17,932 nt of DNA from assembly GCA_905235815.1 (NCBI GenBank), contig CAJOMT010000042.1:1-17932 (forward strand). The letters are read 5' to 3'. Position numbers and translations under genes: made by a program. Below, one piece after another: positions 1 through 7,276 of this stretch; position 1 is the first letter of the stretch, and every line of letters starts with the position of its first letter. The DNA comes from an uncultured Clostridia bacterium (lineage in GTDB: Bacteria > Bacillota > Clostridia > Christensenellales > Borkfalkiaceae). The notes beneath the pieces were generated by a model. The model saw only the letters and a list, made by a program, of their open reading frames with translations, did not search any database and had not been told where the DNA came from.

Positions 1-1
1 T

Positions 2-646
2 TGGAGTGCGGACACGGCTATACTTTTCTATGGCTGGCAAGCGTTCTGGAACGCCGGCAGGAAGATAAATTTCGAACTCGATCTTAATACCTATGCCGGA
101 ACGGACATCGTTATCTATACCGATAAATGCGATAATTATCCGACGATAATTACGATAAGCGAACTTATTGATTTGTCAGACAAATCGATATATATGAAGG
201 ACGGCGACAACGGTAACGTGACGTACGTCGAAGGCAAAGGTTGGATAATTTCCAAAGACGACACGAGCAAAGCCGGCAACGCATATATCTCCGCCGACGT
301 AATTCAATATTACGTCGCTCAAGGCAAACAGACTATGCGTGTGAGCTTCGTAAACAATATCGGAATAGACGAATACAGCAACGACGGCGGGGCGTTTGTC
401 AACACCGATACGAGAATTATGCCCAAAACGGCAGCCGGCGGCGACGATTGGGCTTATGCCAGCACAACGATTATAAGTCGGTTTGCGACGTACGTTGAAG
501 AAACCAATACCTGGTATTACGACGTGGACCTTACCGACTCAACGCACGACTTTACGAAAGATATTCGTATGTATTTCTCCACCGCAGACGTAAATGGTAA
601 GCTTACGCCTTACGGATATATTGCCGACATTGAGTTTTTGGACTGA
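2..646 (+). CDS. 3' end of large beta-sandwich protein (partial)
   Basis: The reading frame is open from the left edge to TGA at 644-646, giving 214 residues of a protein whose start lies outside the window. The residues are rich in Thr, Asp, Tyr and Ile in alternating beta-strand patterns, with no catalytic motif I recognise. Two similar blocks are visible: one around residues 24-55 (NFELDLN, then DIVIYTD) and one at the C-terminus (YYDVDLT, then DIRMYFS). This suggests the end of a tandem array of beta-sandwich (carbohydrate-binding-like) modules. There is no LPXTG motif, membrane anchor or basic tail at the C-terminus, so it may be released or held non-covalently. It lies 124 bp upstream of a surface-protein gene on the same strand, and an exported role is inferred from that context and composition. 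A TTG at 173 could be read as a start, but the frame is clearly open further upstream. Confidence 0.75.
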   Translation, partial: WSADTAILFYGWQAFWNAGRKINFELDLNTYAGTDIVIYTDKCDNYPTIITISELIDLSDKSIYMKDGDNGNVTYVEGKGWIISKDDTSKAGNAYISADVIQYYVAQGKQTMRVSFVNNIGIDEYSNDGGAFVNTDTRIMPKTAAGGDDWAYASTTIISRFATYVEETNTWYYDVDLTDSTHDFTKDIRMYFSTADVNGKLTPYGYIADIEFLD

Positions 647-670
647 TTTAAAGAAATAAACTGACAGAGT

Positions 671-703
671 CTGTTCCGCCGAAGATAGACTTCGGCGGAA
701 CAG
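671..703. terminator. Perfect 14-bp hairpin after the first gene
   Basis: Arms 671-684 and 690-703 are perfectly complementary around a 5-nt loop. The hairpin lies 25 bp after the stop codon. No T-run follows on the + strand; an A-run (707-712) is there instead, so it may be a weak terminator, an RNA 3'-end stabiliser or a partial read-through point. A smaller hairpin with a GAAA tetraloop (stem GGCT/AGCC, near 723-734) follows. I see no convincing promoter before the next gene, so read-through is plausible. Confidence 0.5.
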
Positions 704-770
704 TACTAAAAAAGCGGAAAAGGGCTGAAAAGCCGCATTTTCGGAAACTATTATGAGGTATTTACTCTAA

Positions 771-1850
771 ATGAAAAAGATATTTATATTTATTGCGGCG
801 TTGCTACTCGTGACTACCGCAGGAACATTCGGCGGCAGGGCATATGCGTTTGCCTCGACTGCGTATCCCGAGGATAATTACGGCGCATATATTCTTGCTA
901 CGGGCGCCATAAGCGGCGGCGACGGAATGACGGTTTATTACACGGAGATAGGCGACGGAAACGGCATTATAACTTTCGATTTGCTTTCCGCGAACACTGC
1001 CGGTCGGTTTGGCATTGTCTGCGGCGACAGCTCGAAACTCGGAAAACTTGCCGATATCAAGGATTACGCTTTGTTCGGCAAAGACGTTAAAACGACGCTC
1101 GACCTTGGGGATATCGACTTCAAGTTCGTTTCCGGCAATACTTACAGGGCGACGTTCAACGCAAAGGAAAAGAAGATTTCTCTCGATTATAAGGAGATAG
1201 GCGCCGATGACGCGACTTACGTCAACGTTTTTACCGCCGACGCGACTTTTGCGTCCTCGAACACGGTAGGTCTTGCCGCTTTTTCCGACGGAACCGCTTC
1301 ATCGACTGCAATAATAGACAATTTGCTGATTTCCGATTTAAAGGGTAGAAGTTACGTAAGCAACTCCTTTAACGGCAACGCTACCGTCAAAGACGGCAAT
1401 ATGGTTACCTTGTGTACCAACCCCGAAACGGGCGCAAAACTTACTTCGGGCTTGGGTACGGTAGCTCTTTATAAAGACTTGCTGTGCACCGTAAGATTTA
1501 TGAGCGAAAACGGCGAGATCGTTTCCGAACAGAAAGTATGTCTTTACGGCAGCGCTACGGCGCCCGAAGTGCCCGAAAAGGAAGGTTACGTTTTTGACGG
1601 TTGGAGCGAGAGTCTGAACGGAATAAGAAAAAATACTGTTATTTATCCCAAATATAAACTTGCGGAAGAACCCGAACAGTCGGATAGCGATTCTTCTCCG
1701 TCTGGTGAGACGTCGGGAAGCAATACGCCCGGAAGCAATACGCCCGGAAGCGCACAAAATAAAGGTTGCGGCGGCGTTATAGCTGCGCCCGTATGGGCTT
1801 TGGGGCTGTTTGCGGCGTTTGCCGTATTGCGCAAAAGGAGGGTAAAGTAA
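771..1850 (+). CDS. Surface protein, InlB-type B repeat, Cys-type C-terminal tail
   Basis: This is a 359-residue exported protein. Residues 1-26 form a signal peptide (Lys-Lys, hydrophobic core, AYA cleavage site). Residues about 30-200 form a beta-rich domain resembling a concanavalin or jelly-roll fold, including a VGLAAFSDG...DNLLISDL segment. Residues about 238-297 match the Listeria-Bacteroides/InlB B repeat (beta-grasp; GYVFDGW core followed by YPKYK). Residues about 300-329 are a Ser/Pro/Gly/Asn linker. Residues 330-359 form a tail: GCGG with Cys333, about 18 hydrophobic residues, then RKRR. No LPXTG motif is present. A GAGGT site (755-759) lies 11 nt before the ATG. The stop codon overlaps the start of the next gene by 1 nt, so the two are probably co-translated. 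A role in adhesion or glycan binding at the cell surface is inferred. Confidence 0.85.
   Translation: MKKIFIFIAALLLVTTAGTFGGRAYAFASTAYPEDNYGAYILATGAISGGDGMTVYYTEIGDGNGIITFDLLSANTAGRFGIVCGDSSKLGKLADIKDYALFGKDVKTTLDLGDIDFKFVSGNTYRATFNAKEKKISLDYKEIGADDATYVNVFTADATFASSNTVGLAAFSDGTASSTAIIDNLLISDLKGRSYVSNSFNGNATVKDGNMVTLCTNPETGAKLTSGLGTVALYKDLLCTVRFMSENGEIVSEQKVCLYGSATAPEVPEKEGYVFDGWSESLNGIRKNTVIYPKYKLAEEPEQSDSDSSPSGETSGSNTPGSNTPGSAQNKGCGGVIAAPVWALGLFAAFAVLRKRRVK
1716..1751 (+). repeat. 15-bp tandem repeat encoding GSNTP
   Basis: The unit GGAAGCAATACGCCC occurs twice in tandem (1716-1730, 1731-1745) and is followed by a partial third copy, GGAAGC (1746-1751). It encodes GSNTP-GSNTP-GS in the linker before the membrane tail. 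The identical copies suggest recent slippage and possible length variation of the stalk between strains. Confidence 0.9.
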
Positions 1851-3175
1851 TGAAGTTTTTAAAAAGAACTATGGCTTTTATTTGCTGTTTTGCCCTTTGC
1901 GTCGGCAGTGCGGGAACGCTTTCGGCTTTTGCGGAAGATACAAACGCGAACTCTTTCGATATAATTTCGACCAAAGGCGTTACGGCGGTAGTATCTCAGG
2001 AAAGTTACGGCGAAAATAACGACGGCTGGGAACTTACACTTACCGCAAAGGACGCAGGGATCTCTTTCGCCAACGAAGCAATGCAGGACTATGAAGTCTT
2101 TCAGGACGTAATAGTCGATATGAGACTGAAAACTTCCGGCACGGGATACGACGGGGATTTCCAACTTTACAAAGCGGAAGGAGATCTGATAGATTACGGC
2201 CTTCCCGGAGGAATCTGGAACAGGGTTAAGTACAGAACGAAAATCTACGTCGAAAACGGCGTTAAATTCGTAAAGCTCGACTTGTACAACGGCAAGGGAA
2301 AAACCGTTAATATTTCGGATATTTCGGTAGAGATTGCGCCTGAGGAAAAACCTTTGCTCGGCGGAGTCAAACTGTTTTCTATGGAGGCGGGCGGCCTTAT
2401 GCAGGGTTACGTGCTCGTTACTCCGGAGAACAAGGTAATAGTTATCGACGGCGGAAATACTGCGGACGTCACTAAATTGCTGAGTTTGATAAGGACCTTT
2501 ACCAACAAGGTGGATTATTGGTTCATAACACACTTCCATACGGACCACGCAGGCGCTTTGCGCACCATACTCGACGCTCAGGCTATAGCGATAGAAAACT
2601 TGTGTTACAGTTTCCCCGATACGGCAACCGTAAAAAATCTGAGCGGTGACGCCGACGCATGGCTGTGCGACGCAATGGATGAATTAGTCGCAAATCACCC
2701 CGAAAAGGTTAAAAACGTTTACGAGCCTAAGGCTAAGGACGTATTTAAGGTGAGCGAAACCGTAACCGTTAAAGCTCTTAACGACGCTTGGTTCGAAAAG
2801 AATAACAATTACGGCAACAATTCGGGCGTTATGTATAAAGTTGAGACTCCCGGCGAAGATATTTTGTTTATCGGCGATATGGGAGATCGCGGCGATTATT
2901 ATCTTGAGGACGACTGGGTGAAAAAAGAAGTGGAATCGTGTACCGTTATACAGATGTCGCATCACGGACAAAACGGCGTTACAGATCTGTTTTATTCCAC
3001 GATAAAAGAGATGAAAGTCTGCCTGTACCCTGCGGTTATGTGGATTTACGATAACAACGGCGGTTCCGGATTCAACTCGGCAACTTTAAAGACGATGCAT
3101 ACGAGAGATCTCGTGAGAGAAAGGGGCGTAATGGATATTTACGTTTCCGGACGAGGCAGAGCTCTTCTTGAATAA
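1850..3175 (+). CDS. Exported metallo-beta-lactamase-fold hydrolase
   Basis: This is a 441-residue protein. The start is ATG at 1850, which follows AAGGAGG (ending 1842) by 7 nt and overlaps the upstream stop as TAATG. An in-frame ATG at 1766 lies inside the previous gene and was rejected. Residues 1-28 form a signal peptide (KFLKR, hydrophobic core, AFA before Glu-Asp) with no lipobox. Residues about 30-165 form a beta-rich N-terminal domain. Residues about 175-441 form an MBL domain: VIDGG strand, metal motif HFHTDHAG (H228, H230, D232, H233), GD at 342-343 and SHHG (H371, H372). This SHHG ending resembles the ComEC/Rec2-type MBL branch, but the protein lacks ComEC membrane segments. The substrate is unknown; a phosphodiester, ester or lactone would suit the fold. 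Adjacency to glycan genes suggests action on a surface or extracellular polymer, which is inference. Confidence 0.85.
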   Translation: MKFLKRTMAFICCFALCVGSAGTLSAFAEDTNANSFDIISTKGVTAVVSQESYGENNDGWELTLTAKDAGISFANEAMQDYEVFQDVIVDMRLKTSGTGYDGDFQLYKAEGDLIDYGLPGGIWNRVKYRTKIYVENGVKFVKLDLYNGKGKTVNISDISVEIAPEEKPLLGGVKLFSMEAGGLMQGYVLVTPENKVIVIDGGNTADVTKLLSLIRTFTNKVDYWFITHFHTDHAGALRTILDAQAIAIENLCYSFPDTATVKNLSGDADAWLCDAMDELVANHPEKVKNVYEPKAKDVFKVSETVTVKALNDAWFEKNNNYGNNSGVMYKVETPGEDILFIGDMGDRGDYYLEDDWVKKEVESCTVIQMSHHGQNGVTDLFYSTIKEMKVCLYPAVMWIYDNNGGSGFNSATLKTMHTRDLVRERGVMDIYVSGRGRALLE

Positions 3176-3182
3176 AAAACGA

Positions 3183-3215
3183 GGTTTTGTCCGACGAATT
3201 TTGTCGGGCAAAACC
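3183..3215. terminator. 13-bp hairpin after the MBL gene
   Basis: Arms 3183-3195 and 3203-3215 pair over 13 bp with one G-U wobble and a 7-nt loop. An A-run (3174-3179) lies on the left side and no T-run on the right. Read on the - strand, the hairpin is followed by TCGTTTTTT, so it has terminator form for antisense transcription. For the + strand it would be weak, leaving the downstream enzyme genes at reduced but coupled expression. The strand effect is inferred from sequence form only. Confidence 0.5.
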
Positions 3216-3229
3216 GCTTAGTAAAGTTA

Positions 3230-3269
3230 AACCCGTTAAAACGCCGTAATTTCGGCGTTATGACGGGTT
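3230..3269 (+). promoter_or_regulatory. Hairpin directly before the SGNH gene
   Basis: The inner stem AACGCCG/CGGCGTT (3240-3246, 3253-3259) is flanked by the outer stem AACCCGT/ACGGGTT (3230-3236, 3263-3269) with a 3x3 internal loop. It ends 11 nt before the Shine-Dalgarno site (3280-3285) of the esterase gene. An in-frame ATG at 3260 lies inside it, with no ribosome site. There is no T-run. It may be a leader structure or an RNA-processing site. Confidence 0.45.
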
Positions 3270-3289
3270 CGGATTTATTAAGGAGAAAG

Positions 3290-4375
3290 ATGAAAGGATA
3301 CGATCTTTATAGGTATCTGAAACCTATCTGGAATACCGATATTATCGAAAACGAAACGTTTATGTTTTTAGGCGAGGATGACGCCGCGCCGTTTTTGTTG
3401 TTGCCCGACGAGATCGTCAGCGTTAAAAATTATTTTTTAAACAAAGATATCGGTTCGGAAAATTACGGCGTTGAGAACGGAAAATTAGTCCGCAAGGGCA
3501 ACATTCCGTATTATTCAATAGATGAATATTACACTTCGGAGCGCGGGAAATACGGTATTTGCGTAAACGAACGGACGGCAAATCGCTACGGTTTCGCCGA
3601 GCAGAGATATCTGCTTTACGGCGAGGGCGATACGTTTACGAAAAATCAAATAGCCGTCACATATAAAACGAGAGAAAAATGGAAGGGCTTCGTGCCTGTG
3701 GGAAAGCAGGACAGGTTACCTTCGTTTACAGATAAACTTCTTCGGAAAGAGAAGATAAATTTAACTTTTTACGGCGATAGCATTATGACCGGTTGCAATG
3801 CGAGCGGTACGCCTATGGGCGGAAACACTCCGCCGTATATGGACGCATTTCCGATTCTTATAAAACAGTTTTTAGAGGGCGTTTTCGGGGCGGAGATTGT
3901 TCTTTTCAACGTTTCGCAAGGTGGTTGGGACACCTATCAGGGGAGGGCGGCGTTTGAAGAACGCGTTCTGCCCACTTCGCCGGATCTTCTTATTCTCGGC
4001 TTCGGAATGAACGATTCGACTACGCCTCTCGACGAATACGGGCGTATGCACCGAGAGATGATAGCAAAACTGAAAGCGCAAAACGCCGATGCGGAAGTCG
4101 TCGCCGTCGCCACGACGTTGCCCAATACGGACAGCACGTGGGTGCAAAATCAAGCCATGACTCTCGGCGTTTTAGAGCAGATAGAAAAAGAAAACGATTG
4201 CGTTGCCGTTGCGGATATGACGACCATGCACGAGAGTATTTTATGCCGCAAGAGATATCGCGATATGACGGCGAATAATATAAATCACCCCAATGATTTT
4301 TTGGGACGGATCTATGCTCAGGTCATTTTAAAGACCATTTTGGGGGATAGATTTGAGAGTTTTTACGAGTCTTAA
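3290..4375 (+). CDS. SGNH/GDSL-family esterase, cytosolic
   Basis: This is a 361-residue protein. I chose ATG 3290 because AAGGAG (3280-3285) precedes it by 4 nt. The in-frame ATG at 3260 would add 10 residues but has no Shine-Dalgarno site and sits in a hairpin. Residues about 1-150 form a beta-rich N-terminal domain of the kind seen in two-domain carbohydrate esterases. The SGNH blocks are Ser164 in GDS, Gly211 or Gly212 in SQGGW, Asn241 in GMND and His333 in NHPND. There is no signal peptide, so action on an imported substrate is likely. Family members remove acetyl or other acyl groups from sugars, which would suit de-esterification before glycoside cleavage. The next gene starts 6 nt after its stop. 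The exact acyl substrate cannot be read from the sequence. Confidence 0.85.
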   Translation: MKGYDLYRYLKPIWNTDIIENETFMFLGEDDAAPFLLLPDEIVSVKNYFLNKDIGSENYGVENGKLVRKGNIPYYSIDEYYTSERGKYGICVNERTANRYGFAEQRYLLYGEGDTFTKNQIAVTYKTREKWKGFVPVGKQDRLPSFTDKLLRKEKINLTFYGDSIMTGCNASGTPMGGNTPPYMDAFPILIKQFLEGVFGAEIVLFNVSQGGWDTYQGRAAFEERVLPTSPDLLILGFGMNDSTTPLDEYGRMHREMIAKLKAQNADAEVVAVATTLPNTDSTWVQNQAMTLGVLEQIEKENDCVAVADMTTMHESILCRKRYRDMTANNINHPNDFLGRIYAQVILKTILGDRFESFYES

Positions 4376-4381
4376 GAAAAT

Positions 4382-7252
4382 ATGATTGAAAAATTTATCG
4401 AAAATTTTAAATCCGCCATGTCGGGGGATTTGACGAAATATCGTTCGGTTCCGTTTTGGAGTTGGAACAACGAACTCGACGAAGCGACGCTTACTAACCA
4501 GATAGAGGAGATGAAACGCGTCGGGATAGGCGGATTTATTATCCATGCCCGCACGGGGCTGAAGACGCCGTATCTTGGCGAAAAATGGTTTTCGTGCGTA
4601 GACGCATGTCTGAAAAAGGCGCGGGCGCTGAATATGAACGTCTGGATTTACGATGAAAACGGTTGGCCGAGCGGATTTGTCGGTGGAAAACTTCTCGAAA
4701 ACGAGTCTTTTCGCGCCCGTTTTCTCGAATATTCTGTAAAGGATAGTTTCGATGATTCCGCTTTTTGCGTTTACGTAAAAGAGAAAACAGGCTACCGTCG
4801 GGTGGTCGCTGCCGAATACGGTGTAGAGGAATATCATTGCGTTTACCTTCGCGTAAGCCCGTCGAATACCGACATACTCGACCCGAAAGTGGTAAGCTCG
4901 TTCATAAGCGAAACGCACGAGAAGTATTACGAGCGGTTCAAGGAGAGTTTCGGCAGAGAATTGGTTGGCTTTTTCACTGACGAACCGCAGTATTACAGAT
5001 GGGCAACGCCCTATCCGTCCACGGTAAAAGATGAGTTTTTGACAGAGTTCGGAAAAGACGTTACCGACGGACTAATATACCTTTTTACGCAGGACGAGTG
5101 CGGCTTTGAGTTCCGCACGCAATATTATACTGTGCTAAATAAGTTGTACACCATAAATTATTATAAAAGGCTTTACGATTGGTGCGAGGCGCACGGCTGT
5201 AAGCTTACGGGCCATTCGGTTGAAGAACCGCACCTCTACTCCCAGATGTGGGGCGGCGCAGGCGTAATGCCATGCTATGAATACGAGCATATACCCGCTA
5301 TCGACAGTTTGACGAGAAATGGCGAAAATTTCCTTTCGTTCAAGCAAGTTGCGTCCGTTGCGGCGCAACTCGGCAAGAAATTTATTCTTACCGAAACTTT
5401 CGGTTGCAGCGGATACGATGTAACGCCGACAGAACTCAGACATATCGGCGAAATGCAGTATTTTTGCGGCGTAAACTTAATGTGCCAGCACCTTATGCCC
5501 TATTCTGTTGCGGGGCAGGGCAAACACGACTATCCGCCCGTTTTCAGTAAACAGAATAATTGGTGGCAAGAATTTGCCGAATTTAACGAGCATTTTACAG
5601 GGCTCGGTTACCTTATCGCCAATACTTTTGAGCAGTGCGATGCGCTCGTTATTCACCCGATGCGTAGCGTCTATCTCAATTATATACGCGAGACGGACGA
5701 GGCGAGCGTGAAGGAAATGGAAGATAAGTTCAACGCTCTTCTTGTAGATCTCAATTCGCGCGGTATAACATACCACCTTGCCGATGAAACGCTGCTTGAA
5801 AAATACGGTTCGGTCGAAAACGACAAGTTGAAAATAGGTATGTGCGCTTACGACAAAGTTATCGTGCCGGATATGCCGTCCATTGCGAGTGCGACGCTAA
5901 GACTGCTTGAAAAGTTTAAGGGCAAACTTTGCGTTATAGGTTCGCCCGAATACGTTGACGGCAAGAAGTGCGGCGTAAAGCTATCTTCAAACGTCACGAT
6001 AGGCGACATCGAAAAGCTCGCCGCCATAGACTTTCACATTACCGACGGAACGGGCATTATGACGGAAAGAGTATACAATTTCGGAGACTTGAACGGGAGC
6101 GTGCGGTTTGTTTTCATAAAAAATCTCTCCTTGACCGACAAGATGCACTGTAGACTCGGTGGCGGTAAAGAGCGGTTTGCCGCATTTGATATAGATACGC
6201 TTACGTTTAGCGAGGCGAAAGAGGAAATCGAGCTTAACAGATGCGAAAGCATTATTTTGGCTGAGATAGGCGAAGGCGATTTGAAATTTGTCCGCCCCAC
6301 GTGGGAGCGCTTCGCAGTAAACGATATAACGGAAAACTTCCGAATGGAAAATATAAGCGAAAATTATTTCGTGTCCGACAAGGCGGCGTTTAGTTTTGAC
6401 GGGGTAAATTATTCTTCCGAAAAGCCTCTGCCGCAGATATTCGAAAACCTGCTCTACGAAAGGTTTACCGGCAAAATTTACATAAAGCACACGTTTTTCG
6501 TTACCGAAAAAACGCCGCTTACGCTTATGGTTGAAAAATACGATTTTCTTTTTGCGATGTTCAATGGCGTTCCCGTTAAATTTTCGCCGTCGGGTTTTGA
6601 TATAAAATTTGCCGAGGCAGACGTCAGTCCATACGTTTGCGAGGGTAAAAACGAGTATATATATTGCATCGATTATACCCAGCGCGAAGATGTCAGGTTT
6701 GCGTTTTTCGATCCGTTGGCGACCGAGGCGCTCAGGAATTGTCTGTATTACGACACTTATATAGAAAACGTTTACGTTCGCGGAAATTTTATCGTACAAA
6801 AAGACGGCGCTCTCGCACGGCAAAAGAGTTTACCGCACATATCTTCGGAACTGTTCAAGGAAGGCTATCCGTTTTTCTACGGTCAATATACCATAGTCGG
6901 AAATTACGAGTATAACGGCGTCGGAAAGCGATTTTTGTTGCCGCAGGGCAGGTTTGTTGCGTTGAATATCCGTTCGGGCGGAAAGAGTAAAAACCTCGTT
7001 TATCGTGAGCAAGAGGATATAACGGAACTTCTTAAAACGGGCATAAATAAAATTGAGATAACCGTTAAGTCGAGTTTGAGAAACTTGCTCGGTCCGCACC
7101 ACTTTCGCGGTTTTACGGAAACCGATTGGGCGGGGCCGGATAAATTTACGCTTTGCCGCACTTGGTTTGACGGGGTTTCGCCGAACTACGATAGCGATTA
7201 CAATCTCGTGCCGTTCGGCATAGATAAATTGATTATTATAGAAACGAAATAA
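4382..7252 (+). CDS. GH106-like glycoside hydrolase, cytosolic
   Basis: This is a 956-residue protein without a signal peptide. The N-terminal part (about 20-420) reads as a TIM-barrel glycosidase: PFWSWN at the start, GIGGFIIHAR, WIYDENGWPSG, FTDEP (D200, E201), HSVEEPH (H278, E281, E282) and TETFG (E338). These blocks match proteins usually placed with GH106/alpha-L-rhamnosidase-like enzymes (Pfam Glyco_hydro_106); this is recognition from memory, not a search. Glu201, Glu281/282 and Glu338 are the best catalytic candidates. Residues about 420-560 look like a second alpha/beta domain, and about 640-956 are beta-sandwich modules. The gene starts 6 nt after the esterase stop with only a weak ribosome site, suggesting translational coupling. 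Alpha-L-rhamnoside cleavage is possible but not shown; another deoxy- or uronic-acid sugar is also possible. Confidence 0.75.
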   Translation: MIEKFIENFKSAMSGDLTKYRSVPFWSWNNELDEATLTNQIEEMKRVGIGGFIIHARTGLKTPYLGEKWFSCVDACLKKARALNMNVWIYDENGWPSGFVGGKLLENESFRARFLEYSVKDSFDDSAFCVYVKEKTGYRRVVAAEYGVEEYHCVYLRVSPSNTDILDPKVVSSFISETHEKYYERFKESFGRELVGFFTDEPQYYRWATPYPSTVKDEFLTEFGKDVTDGLIYLFTQDECGFEFRTQYYTVLNKLYTINYYKRLYDWCEAHGCKLTGHSVEEPHLYSQMWGGAGVMPCYEYEHIPAIDSLTRNGENFLSFKQVASVAAQLGKKFILTETFGCSGYDVTPTELRHIGEMQYFCGVNLMCQHLMPYSVAGQGKHDYPPVFSKQNNWWQEFAEFNEHFTGLGYLIANTFEQCDALVIHPMRSVYLNYIRETDEASVKEMEDKFNALLVDLNSRGITYHLADETLLEKYGSVENDKLKIGMCAYDKVIVPDMPSIASATLRLLEKFKGKLCVIGSPEYVDGKKCGVKLSSNVTIGDIEKLAAIDFHITDGTGIMTERVYNFGDLNGSVRFVFIKNLSLTDKMHCRLGGGKERFAAFDIDTLTFSEAKEEIELNRCESIILAEIGEGDLKFVRPTWERFAVNDITENFRMENISENYFVSDKAAFSFDGVNYSSEKPLPQIFENLLYERFTGKIYIKHTFFVTEKTPLTLMVEKYDFLFAMFNGVPVKFSPSGFDIKFAEADVSPYVCEGKNEYIYCIDYTQREDVRFAFFDPLATEALRNCLYYDTYIENVYVRGNFIVQKDGALARQKSLPHISSELFKEGYPFFYGQYTIVGNYEYNGVGKRFLLPQGRFVALNIRSGGKSKNLVYREQEDITELLKTGINKIEITVKSSLRNLLGPHHFRGFTETDWAGPDKFTLCRTWFDGVSPNYDSDYNLVPFGIDKLIIIETK

Positions 7253-7276
7253 AAATATATATAATGGAGTGTTGTT

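Noticed and set aside
749..754. TATTAT as a -10 box for the surface-protein gene
   Set aside because: The implied start of transcription (near 761) would remove the ribosome site at 755-759, and there is no -35 box.
1766..1849. Earlier in-frame start for the MBL gene
   Set aside because: It lies inside the preceding gene, gives no signal peptide at the N-terminus and has no ribosome site; ATG 1850 has AAGGAGG at 7 nt and a proper signal peptide.
3260..3289. Earlier in-frame ATG for the SGNH gene
   Set aside because: It sits in a hairpin without a Shine-Dalgarno site; ATG 3290 follows AAGGAG.
5987..6823. 278-codon - strand frame opposite the GH gene
   Set aside because: Shadow of the real gene; no known motif and no start signals.
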